From Hsuehochloa calcarea (taxonomy: Eukaryota; Streptophyta; Magnoliopsida; Poales; Poaceae), in NCBI GenBank assembly GCA_036346395.1, contig CM070615.1, positions 5,709,534 to 5,773,533 on the forward strand: a DNA stretch of 64,000 bases. The letters run 5' to 3'. Made by a program: the position numbers and the translations under genes. Positions 47,977-59,400 of this stretch are shown piece after piece. The notes beneath the pieces are model-generated. The model worked only from the letters and a program-made list of their open reading frames with translations, was not told the origin of the DNA and ran no database searches. Numbering within the stretch: the first letter of the stretch is position 1; every line of letters begins with the position of its first letter.

Positions 47977-50325
47977 TTACCTCTCGTCCGTGACTTTAAG
48001 TTGTCGTTTGGAGTCGTATCTCGATGATCCTCCATAGATATGCTCAACGGTATGGTGCGGATCTTGGAATGGCATCTCCTCATCATCGGCGACTTTTGGC
48101 CACTCGTATGTCCTACCCTTCGAGAGTAGGGAGCGGTGCTTTGCCGTTGTAGTAATCCTCGAGCTTTCTTTGGAAAACTTCGGCGATTCTATGGAGGTCA
48201 TGTCCTTCCTTTTATGAAAAGGACACCACCTTGGTTTGTCGTTCCTACGATCGTAGCGCTTACCTTTGCCTTGATCGGGGTTCGACTTGGTGGTTTGGGG
48301 CTCTCTATCTTTCACGGCCAAGACCTCCTTGAAACCACTAGTTTGTGGTTTTGACTTTTATTTTCTTCTTGGACTTTTTGCTTTTTGTCCTTACCAACCT
48401 CACCCGCTCTCTAAGAGCGTGTGTTTCTCGATCAATAGTGTTATTCCACTCGATGCCTCGAAGCGATTGCATATCGATCGGCCATCTCAAAGAGCTCTAA
48501 GAAGCGGTGTTGGGAGGATTTAAAGCAATATCCTCTGTTATTCTTCTACTACGGACTCCTTGCTTAAAAGCCCCGATCACAGAGGAGTCGAAATTTCGGA
48601 ATTGAGTTACTGAACCCGACTAAAGCGTTTGATGAATTGACGCAAAGTCTCGTTGTTGTTCGCTTTGATCCGGTGCAAGTCGTCTTCCTTTCGAGGCGGT
48701 TGTATGTGCCTTGGAAATTTGCTGTAGAAGATCACGAGGTGTTGCCAAGAGTAGATCGACTCGAGTGGTTGGTTTAATAACCACGATCGAGCGGATCCTT
48801 CGAGCACGCTTGGAAGGTAATTCGCCATTACGTGCTCTCCTCCTCCTGCCGCTTTCGGACAATGTTGTATAGATCTGAAGAAACTTCGATGGGATTTTGA
48901 GATCCATCAAATTTCTCCATGTTCACCGGGTCGAAAATGAGGTGGCGTGATCGCTTTCAAGGTCGGCGAAAATGCCCATCCAGTAATTACTTCTTGACGC
49001 CTTCTTTGTAGGAAAGAAGGGTTAATGTCGCCAGTGATCGTATCTGACGATACCGACAACAGTGACTTTGCTACATTGTAGGTCTCGCCTTGAGGGAATA
49101 CTCCTCGTAATCCACCGTTGTGAATTTCTTTGCGAAGTAGTGATTGATCACCTCCTCGGAGGCTACTTGATCATCGGCCGATCGAAAAGTATTTCTCCGA
49201 ATAGGAGATCGATGTGACTTATGACCGTGTCGATTCCTACGCAGAGAAATATTCGATTGACTGGTAGCTGAAGAAGTCGCATTGCTACGACTACCTGAAT
49301 GTTGTTGACGAGGTACTTCGGTCTTGTCATCACGAGTCAAGCCTTTGCGCAATCTCCTCGAAGAAAGAGATCGTATCACGGTGTTCGAGCAAGCTCTTGA
49401 TTGGGATTCTCAAGCAAGTCGTTGATGTCTGAGTTCTTGTACCTCCTGTGACTGATATTGAATGCGCCCAGGCAGGTTCTTCTGGGCTGCAATTTTCTTT
49501 CTTCGGATGACCTCAAAATCCTCCCCGTCAGATCTTTGAGGCCTTCTCAGTGGAGTGCGAGAATGTCGAGGATTTCTCTCGCGTTCATCAGAGTGTTGGT
49601 TCTCTCTGTCGCCGGTGGTTCCCTTGCCATTACTACGAGGAGGCGCAGTGCGTGATCTTCGGGAAGGGTTCTCATTTCGACCTCCATGAGGTTGACTCGA
49701 TTTGAGGAAGGGCGAAGACCTCCGTTGATGATTCTCACTTGCGCTTGAGGCCTCCCGCTTGAGGAGTGCTCGAGAGACACCATCTGGCGACTTGGAGTAA
49801 TCCTCCTCGTGGGAACTCGGGTTATAACTGTCTCCGTCCGCAAATGAGATCTGCGGAGAGACGGTCGTATTTGTAGGAAAAGCATGCTTGATCCCACTAT
49901 CTCTGGAGTTACCCTGAGAGATAGGATCACAAGATGCTGGTGGAGTCCTGGAATGGTGGCTTCGGGACTTGTCTCACTGTGTCGGACCGCCTTAAGGGAA
50001 CTTGGACACTTAGAGGAAAAACTCTCATTGTGTCGTGAGTCCTCCCAGGTGCGGTTACGTCGGATTGACCCTTGTCCTTGGAGGAATTGGCTCCTCTGTT
50101 GGGCGTATCGTTGTGGGGATAAGGATCCTCCTCAACTCCATTGATGGGATGGTTTCTGGAGAATAATCTCGGAGGAACATCACCATCGGCGGATGCATCA
50201 CTCGGCTCGTAGTCGAAACCGCATCCATGTCGACGTCTGCGTGTCGCCAAGTCGAACCAGTTCTCCTCGTTCCATCCTCCTGCCATGCTTGCATGAGATT
50301 GGAAAAAAAAAGAGTATGTTGACAA
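47977..50325 (-). pseudogene. Gypsy gag (degraded)
   Basis: Starts close to the primer-binding site with MSTYSFFFQSHASMAGGWNE (50325). The central gag domain has MANYLPSVLEGSARSWLLNQ and IKANNNETLRQFIKRFSR (48828-48610), typical of plant retrotransposon gag. Near the C terminus CPFHKRKDMTS and HIYGGSSRYDSKRQLK (48250-47990) match the region just before protease in Tat elements. At least four frame changes occur between 50325 and 48600. It would form the particle coat of the element. Confidence 0.75.
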
Positions 50326-50338
50326 GAGATTACCGGAA

Positions 50339-50358
50339 GATCCCCACGGACGGCGCCA
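50339..50358 (-). promoter_or_regulatory. Primer-binding site
   Basis: On the minus strand TGGCGCCGTCCGTGGGGATC begins two bases inside the 5' LTR (50361). TGGCGCC starts are common tRNA-derived primer sites in plant gypsy elements; the tRNA identity is not assigned here. Confidence 0.8.
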
Positions 50359-50360
50359 AC

Positions 50361-51129
50361 TGTCGGTGTATTAGAACCGATCTTACGTAAAGATTATTTG
50401 ATTCGGGGGGTCTCCTAAGGATGAGATCACGCAGAGTGGATTGACACGGGATGTTTAGACAGGTTCAGGCCTTCTCCGGAGAGAATAATAACCCTAATCC
50501 TGTGTGTATGGTATTCTTGATGATCCAGTAAAGGACTAAAACTATTACAGAGAATAGTGCTTGTGTTTCTACTTGACTAGCCCTTGTTTTTCGTCATTCT
50601 CCTCCCCATATCTCTCTGATTGATGCCCTTATATAGTCGTGAAGAAGTAGCCGTTTCGTCCTACGGAAGATGCGCCTAATTAATGTAATGCGGGCGATGA
50701 TGGTAGTAATTACGGCGCCTTGACTTCTTACGCCGTCGGCAATTATCTTCCGAGATAATGGGGTATTTACACACCATTAATACGCGGAATAATAGTGCGT
50801 GTAGACCGTTCGATTCCTTAATCAATTGGACCTACCCGTCGTAGGTTTGATTATAAGGTGGTCGTAGTTTTCCGGTCGTAGAAGGACTTACGATCGGTAG
50901 CGATCGTGAAGAACTTACGACTATGTAGTGGTCGAGAAGGACTTACGACCATGATGTAGTCGTAGAAGAACTTACGACTATGGGGGTGATTGTAGAAGAA
51001 CTTACAATCAAAGGTTAGGCCTCTCCCTTATAGAAATAAGGGGTACTTCTGGGGACTATGTGACATCATATTTACCCATAATAAGAATTACAGATAAAAG
51101 ATAAAATGAGGATTATTAGATCCTCGTCA
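50361..51129 (-). repeat. Gypsy 5' LTR
   Basis: 769 bp copy of 37791-38563. Hairpin modules include TAGTCGTA (50957-50964)/TACGACTA (50973-50980) and GATTGTA (50988-50994)/TACAATC (51003-51009). It adjoins the primer-binding site, so it is the 5' LTR of the minus-strand element. Followed by ATACT (51130-51134). Confidence 0.93.
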
Positions 51130-54100
51130 ATACTCTTCCTCATCCACGACATTCTCAACTCCGACAATCATTCTTTTTCCATGAAGAACTACGTGGCGGT
51201 TCTTATTTGCTGGGTCCGTTACATAAAAAACCTGAACAATTTGCTTAGAGAGTACGAATGGTTCGTCCTTATATCCAACACGTTTGAGGTCCATATTAGT
51301 GATGTCGTACTTATCGACCTTCACACCCTGCGGAAGTTTAACCCAATGGCATCGAAACGGGGGATCTTGAAAAGTACGTAGTCGAGCTCCCAGATCTCCT
51401 CTATGAACCCATAGTAGGAGTTCAACTCACATGGCCCGGCAATATTGAACTGCTCATGAAACGCATCTATGCGAACACCGCTGTTCTGGACTGTGCTCTT
51501 CCTATTCTGAGCTACCATATAAAATGTGTACCCATTTATTTCGTGTCCTTGCCATGTCACAATTGTAAATTTTGGCCCTTTTACCAACCATAGCAGCGTA
51601 TTATCACTTGATGACCTCCCTGTGAATTGCAATTTTAACCATTCGTTGAACCGACAATTGTGCTTTCTTGTGATCCAAACCTCTGACCGGTCTAGATTCT
51701 GTTGGCGTACCATGTCTTTGTGCTCGTCGATGTACGGGGACACTTGGGTCATGTGTTGCAAGACCATCAAATGGGCTTGCGCGTATGTATCTAGATCGGG
51801 AGTGATTGCTTTCCTTCCGATGGTCCCGATACTCTCCAGTCTCCCCTCATGACGAGATAGAAGCACACCTATCGCTTCCACCCAAACCATGTAGTTGATG
51901 CAGAACTCAATGACCTCTTCGGTTGTATTACCTTCGACGATGCTGCCCTCGGTCGAGATCGATTCTGTACGTAGGACTTGAGAATTCCCATGTATCTCTT
52001 GAACGGGTACATATGACGTAGGAATACATGGCCGCATATCTTTATCTCTTTCACAAGGTGAACAATGAGATGGACCATGATATCGAAAAATGACGGAGGA
52101 AAATACATCTCAAAATGATATAGAGTCGTCACTACCTCGGCCTGCAGAGCAGCTAGTCCTTCATGATCGATGACCTTCTGAGCAATTGAGTTAAAGAAAC
52201 AACACAGTCTAAAGATTACCACTCGGACCTTGTTTGGCAAGATACTCCTAATTGCAACAGGAAGTATTTGTGTCATCCGCACATGACAATCATGAGACTT
52301 CAAACCAATTAATTTCAAATCTTCCATGGAAACAAGTTTCTTAATATTGGCGGAGTAACCGGACTGAACTTTCACACCATGCAAGCTTTGGTACAATTCA
52401 TTTCTCTCGGCCTTGGGCAAAGTGTAGAAAGCTGGGGGAAGATATGTTCATCCTTTATTGGTCTCTTTTGGTGCTAACTTGGTCCTTATGTTCATATCAA
52501 CTAAGTCACGCCATGCGTTAACACCATCCTTTGTTTTGCCACTAATGTTCAGTAAGAGACCAATTAAGTTATCACATACATTCTTCTCCACGTGCATGAC
52601 GTCGATGCAGTGGCGAACTTCTAAGTGCTCCCAATAAGGTAAGTCCCAAAAAATTGACCGCTTCTTTCAGATATTTTTCTGACGGGTCCGTAATTTACGT
52701 CCCTTTTCAAGCACAACATCGATGTCATTAACCATATCATAGACCTCTTTCCCTCTAAAAGCCCTTAGAGCTGATCCGCCCTCCTTATTTTCGTCGAATT
52801 ATTTCTTCATCTTGCGGTATGGATGAATCCTGGGAAGGAACCTACGATGATGCATATACACAGTTTTGCACGAGTTCTTCAGCCATACACTCTCGGTACC
52901 ATCTAAGAAGTGCAGACAGGCTTTGGCTCCTTTTGTACTGAACCCCAACATGTTACCAATGGCGGAAAAATCATTGATGGTGCAGAACAACATGGCGTGT
53001 AAAGTGAAGTTCTCTCGTTTGTACGCATCCCATACTTGTACCCCTTCGTTCCACAGTGTCACAAAGATCTTCCAGGAATGGTGCTCGGTACACATCAATA
53101 TCATTTCTAGGTTGCTTCGACCCTTGAATAAGTAGTGACATCAAAATATATTTCTGCTTCATACACAACCAAGGAGGAATGTTATAAATACATAGATTCA
53201 CATGCCGGTGCTATGTCGGCTGCTCATGTTACCGAAAGAATTCATTCCATCTGTACTCAACTCTAACCTTATGTTCCTCGGTTCTGCACCTAACTCTTCG
53301 AAGCTCTGATCGAAGTTTCTCCACTAGGCAGAATCGGCAGGGTGTCTTCGCTTTCCATCCTTCTTACGCTCCTCTGAGTGCCAACGTATCAATCTTGTCT
53401 CCTTTCGATTCGCAAATAAACACTTCAAACGTGGGATCACAGACAGATACCACATCTTAGCAGAAGTCCTTGCTTCACCTTAGCAGTATTCTTATGCTTG
53501 TATCGGGATGCTTTGCACAAGAGATAATAATGCATGTCTGCATACTCTTTACGGTAGAGTATACAATAGTTCGGACATGCATGTATTCTTTCTACTTCCA
53601 TTCCCAATGAACAAAGAACCTTCTTGGCTTGGTAGGTGGTGCTGGGCAACACGTTTCCCTCCGGAAGGATGTCCGCTAGGAGACCTAACAATGCCGTGAA
53701 AATCATGTTGGACCAACCATTGCTTGCCTTCAATTTTAGCAGTTCAAGCACGGTTGACAACCTTGTGTATTCTGGCTTGCAGCTAGGGAACAAATGTTTC
53801 CCGAGTCCTCCATTAAGCCCTTGAATTCACAAAACTCTCTCTCACTGTAGTTCCCTTCTGCATCGCGTAGCATCTGATCCAGATTGTCATCATGCGACCT
53901 ATCCTCATCAAAGCATAGTCCACATCCGGTATATCGTTGACTTCCTCGGCGATGTCATTATTATTAACTTCTGTATAATCTGCTCTTCACCGTGACTGGT
54001 CCAATATGTATACCCTTTTTTGAAACCCCTTCGAATCAAGTGAGCTTCGATCTGCGCCGGGTTGTTAAACATTTTCATATTACCGCAATCAATGCATGGA

Positions 54101-54359
54101 CAGTACATAAATTGTATTCCCTTTTTCAACATATCCTGCTCGGTGGCTCTTCTAAAAGCAAACACGCCATTAATTTACTCTTCACCCACACGGTTTTCAA
54201 CATACATCTAGTTTCGATCCATCTACACTACGCACGTAACAAATTAGTATTAAATTATATTAATAAACCGCAAATATTTTTCCTAATAACCAAACATACT
54301 AAAATTTATTAGTGATTAACCTAGAGCAAATATATATGGTTACAGATCGCTACCCTCAG

Positions 54360-54533
54360 AACTCACGACGAATATCCCAAATTAATATTCCGCGAGATCC
54401 TCCTCCCTTTCTTCCTCCTCTCTTTAGCTTCCTCCTTTCCTTTTCCCCATGCCTCCTTCCTTCCCTTCCTTCTCCTCTCTAAGGTGGCGCAATGGGGGAG
54501 GAGGCAGCAGGGGTGGCAGGTATTTATAATGGC
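54360..54533 (-). promoter_or_regulatory. GC-rich 5' leader of CACTA-2
   Basis: CCTCCT/CTTCCT-rich followed by GGTGGCGCAATGGGGGAGG, the same words as at 11998 in CACTA-1. It lies between the right array and the TNP2 start. Likely 5' UTR of TNP2. Confidence 0.5.
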
Positions 54534-54838
54534 ATATCACAGACGGTTCGTAATAAGAATCGTCCGTGATATGGACCTGTCATAGACGGTTTCTAAATAC
54601 AACCGTCTGTGAAGTATCATAGGCAGTTATTAACAGGATCCGTCTATGATAATCCAAGTCATCACGGACGGTGCTTCACAAACGGTTCTTAACAGGATCT
54701 GTCTGTGATGACTTGGATTATCATAGACGGTTCCTGTTAAGAAACCGTATGTGATACTTCATAGACGGTTGTATTTAGAAACCGTCTGCGATAGATCTAT
54801 ATCACATACAGTTCCAAGAGAATCATCTGTGATGAGTG
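54534..54838. repeat. Right (5') subterminal array of CACTA-2
   Basis: Inverted TCACAGACGGTT words, several with decay (TCATAGACGG, GTCCGTGA). The block CATAGACGGTT..CAGGATCCGTCTATGA folds back on a mirror block around 54640-54740. It ends 26 bp from the terminus at 54864. Confidence 0.85.
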
Positions 54839-54867
54839 TCTTCTATAACCTGTTTGTAGTAGTGGCA

Positions 54868-56414
54868 GGTGATAAGACTAGCCGGTGGCTATGGTCTAAC
54901 CGACCATTGTGAGTTCAACACAGTGAGGTGTGCTAATTTTGGGGTTTTGATCTAGGGTCATGGCTTTGGTGCATATGTGTTGTATGATTTATATTTTGGC
55001 TAACGTGGGTCAAGTTGTAAAGAACTTATGTCCGAAATTGATTTCATGGTCTATTATTATGCATGGATGCTTCGAGTCAACTACGATCAATGACAACGAT
55101 GATTGGGACTTGGTTTGGTGAATTCAAGGTCCAGAATGATCAAGTATGTCGGGTGAATTGGTTGGTCTCAAGCAAGGCACAAGATTGACAAGAACGTCAA
55201 GAACGGTAAGTTTGGTGCAATGGGTTGCATCAAGTGGCTTAAGTCGGTGTAAGTGTTGAGGCGGTCCGGTCGGAGCTGGATGAGAGAGACTTGTCGGCAT
55301 GAGAAAAGTCATGATAAACCTACTTGTGGCGACACATGGGATTGCTTCATGAGACTGGACTCGGTCAAGGATGGAAGTATCGAGAATGGGTATCATGGTA
55401 TCTTTATCAAAATACCAGGTTGGTGACCTTGGAGAAACAACAGCGCATGACGGTGCAAAAGGGAAGTGGTTTAGGTCATGAGGACAATATCAAGAAGAGA
55501 TGGATTTGAGAGTGTTGGATCGTTATCCGTTTTGAGAAGCATGCGTGAGTGTGAGATCCGTTTGTGTGTGGGATTAACGGGTGCTCGATAAGGTTTCTCT
55601 ATAGACCTAACCTCCACTATATAAGGCAGGTGGTGCAGGATTTGCACACCAACACAACCAAGCCTAGAAACCCTAATTTGATATTTGGGAAAGTGTAGAG
55701 AATAAAGGAGGCTAGGGGTTGAGAAATGTATTGAGAGAAAAATTGTGGAATTGGGTGTTTATGAGTGATCATTTGTCCTCCATGGTGGAGTGGTTGTAAA
55801 CCTTCAATTCCTCAATATCAATCCAATCAATTCGTTCAAAGAAGAGTCCTCTCCTATTCTTGCTCTTTTTCTTGTGATTTTGGGTTCTTGTGTTCTAGGA
55901 GTTTTACCTTGGTATTTTGTTGTGATCTAGTTTGCTAGGACATGTGGAAGTTGATCTAATGGCATCTTGACCATTTTTTGTCAAAGAGTAAGTTTTTGGA
56001 TCATGTTTAGGTTTTAACTCGGTTTTGAGCTCTCTTGCTGTCAATAAAGAAATTTATGGAACCTTAGGATTGTCTTGATCTTCCATTGGAATAGGTTACT
56101 TAACTTCTTGTTGAGCTATGTCTGAAATCTCAAGTATTTGGATTTATAGATGAAAAGTTAGGTCATTTTGTGGGCCCAATTCGTATTGTTTTTGCTCTCT
56201 ATCCGGGAGCGGTCACACAGACCCTTAGCCGGCGGTTAGACCGACCGAGGGGAGTTGAAGTTTGATTTTCTTGGTTTCAGCTCTATTCTTGCACTGTGAT
56301 TTTGAGACCTGAATCTCCACATCTTCCCGTAGCTATTGGAGTGAAAAGGGAGTAGAATTCCAGAAGAAACAATTGGGCTCATATTCACCCATATAGTCGC
56401 TAACACGGTCCACC
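54868..56414 (+). mobile_element. Right part of an LTR split by CACTA-2
   Basis: Resembles the solo LTR at 61647-63031 in block order: GTCATGG.TT.GG.GCATATG, AACATGGGT-type words, GCATGCGTGAGTGTGAGATCC, CCTCCACTATATAAGGC (TATA near 55617-55623), CTCTTTTTCTTGTGATTTTGG, AGCTATTGGAGTGAAA, and the end TATTCACCCATATAGTCGC..ACGGTCC. No internal retrotransposon region follows, so a solo or truncated LTR is likely. CACTA-2 sits at its left part. Confidence 0.6.
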
Positions 56415-57959
56415 ACAGGCCAAGTTTCATGTATGATTTACAGTGGCCAAGATCCTCTTTCTTCCCTAGCTTCCCTCCTCAACAAACATCGATCTTCTTC
56501 CATCAGAAACGTGCATATATGCTAAGTCAACCTGCACCTTGAAGAAGAATTTAAACATGCATGGCCACTTGCACTATTTGCAGTGGTTGTTGCAAGCGGA
56601 TTCGATCTTAATTGCGATTGGACAGCCCTTGGAACTTAGTGGACTATTACATGTAGTAAGGAAATAATAATATATACGAGTACCTAGCAGATTAGTGCCC
56701 CACGAAAGCAAAGTGACCATTTCTTCATGGATCGTTGGACATATTTCAGGATTGAAAGGTCGTGTGTCAGCGACATTATTCCAACTCCGGCAGCGCACAT
56801 TGTTTCTTGCATTGTTTCGCGGCTTTTCGTCCCGCAAGGCTGCTCCAATCCGTCATGTTTGCTCTCTGTTGTATTGCGCACACACACACATATATATAAA
56901 TAAAGAAGGGCAGGTAAGGGCTACCAAATGCCCTGATAAACTAGTCTGCTAATTCTTGGGGCCGCGAATTCCAATGCAATATTAGAGCCCGGCAACAAAA
57001 AATATGTGCAGTATTAGCAGCATGCATGCATGACAAGGAATCTTCCCCTTGTCCTGCAATTATTGGTACATCAAGTTGTCCTGCAATAGGTACGTCAAGT
57101 GCTGAAAAAGGTCGTCCGATTAAACAAGAAGAAGCCTTCCACAATCACACACAAAAGGTTAGGTAGTTCACTCAATGGATTTTGTTTTTGAAAGGGGGTG
57201 CATTTTGAATTTTTGTTATTCATAGCTTTCTTGTTTTATATCTTTTTTTCTCTGCTTGCTTGTGCTTCTTGAATCTTAAAAAGGAGTTTGCTAGCTAGGA
57301 AGTAACTAATAGAAAAATACAGGTTAGGTGAGGGACAAAAGCCAAAACTAGTTAAGCAACAAACACTTTAGAGAGGCAATGGATACCAAACACTTTGTAA
57401 GCATTGTGAAATGTTGGTACTACATGTCCTTCCTTTATTAAAAGTTGTAGTGCAATCACTATGAATGGTTTAGTTCTTATTTTATTTTCCCGTCTTTATT
57501 TTTTTGTATCTATACTTAGTTTGAAGAAGAAAGGGGCTGATTTGACATGTTTCTACCTCGACTTCTAACAAAAAAAATCATAGATAATAAAGACAAATAA
57601 TGAGCTTTATTCTAGAACAAACAACTAATTAAGCACAAACCGTCGATATTGAGCCTCTAAACTAAACCACTATCCTCGAAAAAAATTGAAGCATGTAAAC
57701 AATACGAATTGAACCATGAGATTCCACTTCACCAACCCAAGCTTGGGTACACCCCGATGTAGACCCAGCAAGCACCACCCAAAATCAAAGCTATGAACAG
57801 AGAAATAAAGAAGCAGAAAATCAATTAGGAGTGGGATATTAGCATATAGGATAAAGAGAGGCTCCGGAGCAGAAGCCCACTTACCTACCAAATCCATCCC
57901 TAGGGCTTCGCAACCACTCACCCCTCTCTCCTCACACCAACTCGGTCAAATGTCTCAGA
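56415..57959. other. Intergenic DNA upstream of the MYB gene
   Basis: No credible gene. Contains a short AC/TA run at 56879-56898 and AT-rich stretches. The last about 150 bp become CT-rich toward the MYB promoter. Confidence 0.5.
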
Positions 57960-58027
57960 GTGATCCGGGTCAATGGGACCCTCTCTCCATCGACCTCTCT
58001 CTCTAAACTCTCTCTCCTTGACCCCCC

Positions 58028-58034
58028 ATATAAG
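58028..58034 (+). promoter_or_regulatory. TATA box of the MYB gene
   Basis: ATATAAG about 175 bp upstream of the ATG, preceded by CT-rich runs (57980-58018). CT-rich leader DNA continues to 58175. Transcription is expected to start near 58060, giving a 5' UTR of about 140 bases. Confidence 0.6.
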
Positions 58035-58203
58035 CCCCCAGTACTCTCCTCCCTCCTCCCCATCTCATATACTTCTTTCTCAGCTCACAAAACCTCAAAG
58101 AAATCAAAGCTGAAGCACACAAACACACCAGTAACACCACTGCCTCAGCCTCCTCCTATACCTCTCTCTCTAGCTAGCTCTGTGTATCAGCAATTCGGCA
58201 TAG

Positions 58204-59256
58204 ATGGGGAGGTCCCCGTGCTGCGAGAAGGCGCACACCAACAAGGGCGCCTGGACCAAGGAGGAGGACCAGCGCCTCATCGCCTACATCAAGGTCCATG
58301 GAGATGGATGCTGGAGATCGCTCCCCAAAGCCGCAGGTAATTAAGGAGCTCTACTTTAACACTTGCGGCTATGGCGGCGAGGAGGACGACGGAGACGATG
58401 AGTGATTAATAGATGTGCTGTGCTTGTACTTACGTAGGGCTGCTGCGGTGCGGGAAGAGCTGCCGGCTGCGGTGGATCAACTACCTGAGGCCGGACCTCA
58501 AACGAGGCAACTTCACCGAGGAGGAGGACGAGGTCATCATCAAGCTCCACAAGCTGCTCGGAAACAAGTAATTAACTAATTGATCAGATTTCGATTGAAA
58601 AGATATAATATTAGAGATGAATTGTTGTCTCATATACATGCTGTGTTCTTGATTCTAAATTATGCAGGTGGTCGCTGATCGCCGGGAGGCTGCCGGGGCG
58701 GACGGACAACGAGATCAAGAACTACTGGAACACGCATATCAAGCGCAAGCTCCTCGCCCGCGGCTTCGACCCGCAGACGCACCTTCCGCTCAATGCCGGC
58801 GTCGCCGTGCAGCAGCAGCAGCAGCCGTTCCCCGCCGCAGCGAGCGGCGGCGGCCACCTCGCGGGCTCCAGTTGCTCGCCGGAGGCCAGCGGCCACAGCA
58901 GCGACGACGACAGCGCGTCCGCGCAGCCACCGGCAAGCCACCACGTAGACATCGACCTCAACCTGTCCATAAGCCCGCCGTGCCACCCGTCTTCACCGGC
59001 GCCGAGGCAAGAAGCAGAAGCGAGAAGCGGTGCAACCGTAGTTGATGCATTTGCTACAAGCAGTACCAGTGGTAATACAAGGTACTCGGAGAGGGAGGGG
59101 ATATGCTTGTGCTTAAACAGCCTGGGGTTGCATGGCGGCGAGGGGTGCAGCTGCGGCGGCTCTTCTTCTTCGTTGCAGTTGCAGCTGGCAAGCTCAGGAG
59201 TGTTTAGATTCGTTAATGCTTCTTCGCTTGAGGGATCGTCGTCGTCAATGGTATAG
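58204..59256 (+). CDS. R2R3-MYB transcription factor, subgroup-4-like repressor
   Basis: Three exons, 58204-58336, 58438-58567 and 58668-59256, with GT-AG introns of 101 and 100 bp at the usual R2R3-MYB positions, give 283 residues. It starts MGRSPCCEKAHTNKGAWTKE. R2 has Trp17, 37 and 57; R3 has Phe70, Trp89 and Trp108; GRTDNEIKNYWNTHIKRK ends the DNA-binding region. After it come LLARGFDPQTH (a C1-type motif), a short poly-Gln (about 136-140), an EAR-type DLNLS (about 184-188) and a C-x-C..C-x-C cluster (Cys234, 236, 248, 250). C1, EAR and Cys motifs together define subgroup 4, nuclear repressors often acting on phenylpropanoid and lignin genes. The R3 bHLH-contact motif is present with Val77 in place of the usual Leu. 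The third exon is very GC-rich, normal for grasses. Exact orthology is not assigned. Target pathway is inferred from family. Confidence 0.95.
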
Positions 59257-59400
59257 AGATAGACATATTCAGACTTCATATTCTAGCGAGCGAGCGAGCG
59301 AGAGAGAGTACTCTGAAATTAAATCCATAGTTGTTCAGAGCTTTGTGGTTTGATGAATGAAGTATGCTCCCTGTTCTCTTAATTTTTGGTAACTTAACTA
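59257..59400 (+). other. MYB 3' UTR with GAGC repeat
   Basis: A (GAGC)n/(GA)n run at about 59286-59308 and an AATGAA-type motif near 59355 that could act as a polyadenylation signal. The transcript end is not determined. Confidence 0.45.

Larger units (their letters stand above)
37791..51129 (-). mobile_element. Ty3/gypsy LTR retrotransposon, Tat-type, full-length structure
   Basis: Both LTRs begin TGTCGGTGTATTAGAACC and end ATTAGATCCTCGTCA. The 5-bp duplication ATACT (37786-37790 and 51130-51134) flanks it. The primer-binding site next to the right LTR and the polypurine tract next to the left LTR place the element on the minus strand. The order gag, protease, reverse transcriptase, RNase H, second RNase H, integrase is Ty3/gypsy. 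The second RNase H and an extra antisense gene between integrase and the 3' LTR point to the Tat lineage. The element is inserted in the 3' end of the CACTA-2 TNP2 gene. Frames are broken in many places, so it is not autonomous as read. Confidence 0.92.
37672..54222 (-). pseudogene. CACTA-2 TNP2-type transposase, split by gypsy insertion
   Basis: The N-terminal part reads MDRN then a stop (TGG to TAG near 54211), GVFAFRRATEQDMLKKGIQF and FNNPAQIEAHLIRRGFKKGY (54165-54010; this junction is intact here but shifted in CACTA-1). Further blocks are LGMEVERIHACPNYCILYRK, GLKSHDCHVRMTQILPVAIR (about 52305) and IGTIGRKAITPDLDTYAQAH (about 51825). DUF4216-like DLKRVGYKDEPFVLSKQIVQ follows (51290-51225). 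The last about 40 codons lie beyond the gypsy element at 37785-37672 (PPFGDGIRLEEEPSEEASYM-like, ending TAA 37672-37674). TGA at 52448-52450 replaces Arg. The copy cannot make the full protein. Confidence 0.85.
27410..54864 (-). mobile_element. CACTA-2, Spm-like CACTA transposon with nested insertions
   Basis: The left end is CACTACTATATAAAAG and the right end CTGTTTGTAGTAGTG. A 3-bp duplication GCA flanks it (27407-27409 and 54865-54867). Order from the right on the minus strand: subterminal array, GC-rich leader, TNP2 gene, internal array with GC tract, second gene, left array. Two large insertions expand it to 27.5 kb: CACTA-3 in the second gene (29381-34026) and a gypsy element in TNP2 (37791-51129). 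Removing both, with their duplications, leaves about 9.5 kb, comparable with CACTA-1 without its hAT insertion. Confidence 0.9.

Noticed and set aside
58722..59279. Minus-strand frame of 185 codons across the MYB last exon
   Set aside because: Antisense shadow of a GC-rich coding exon; the plus-strand frame carries all MYB motifs and proper introns.
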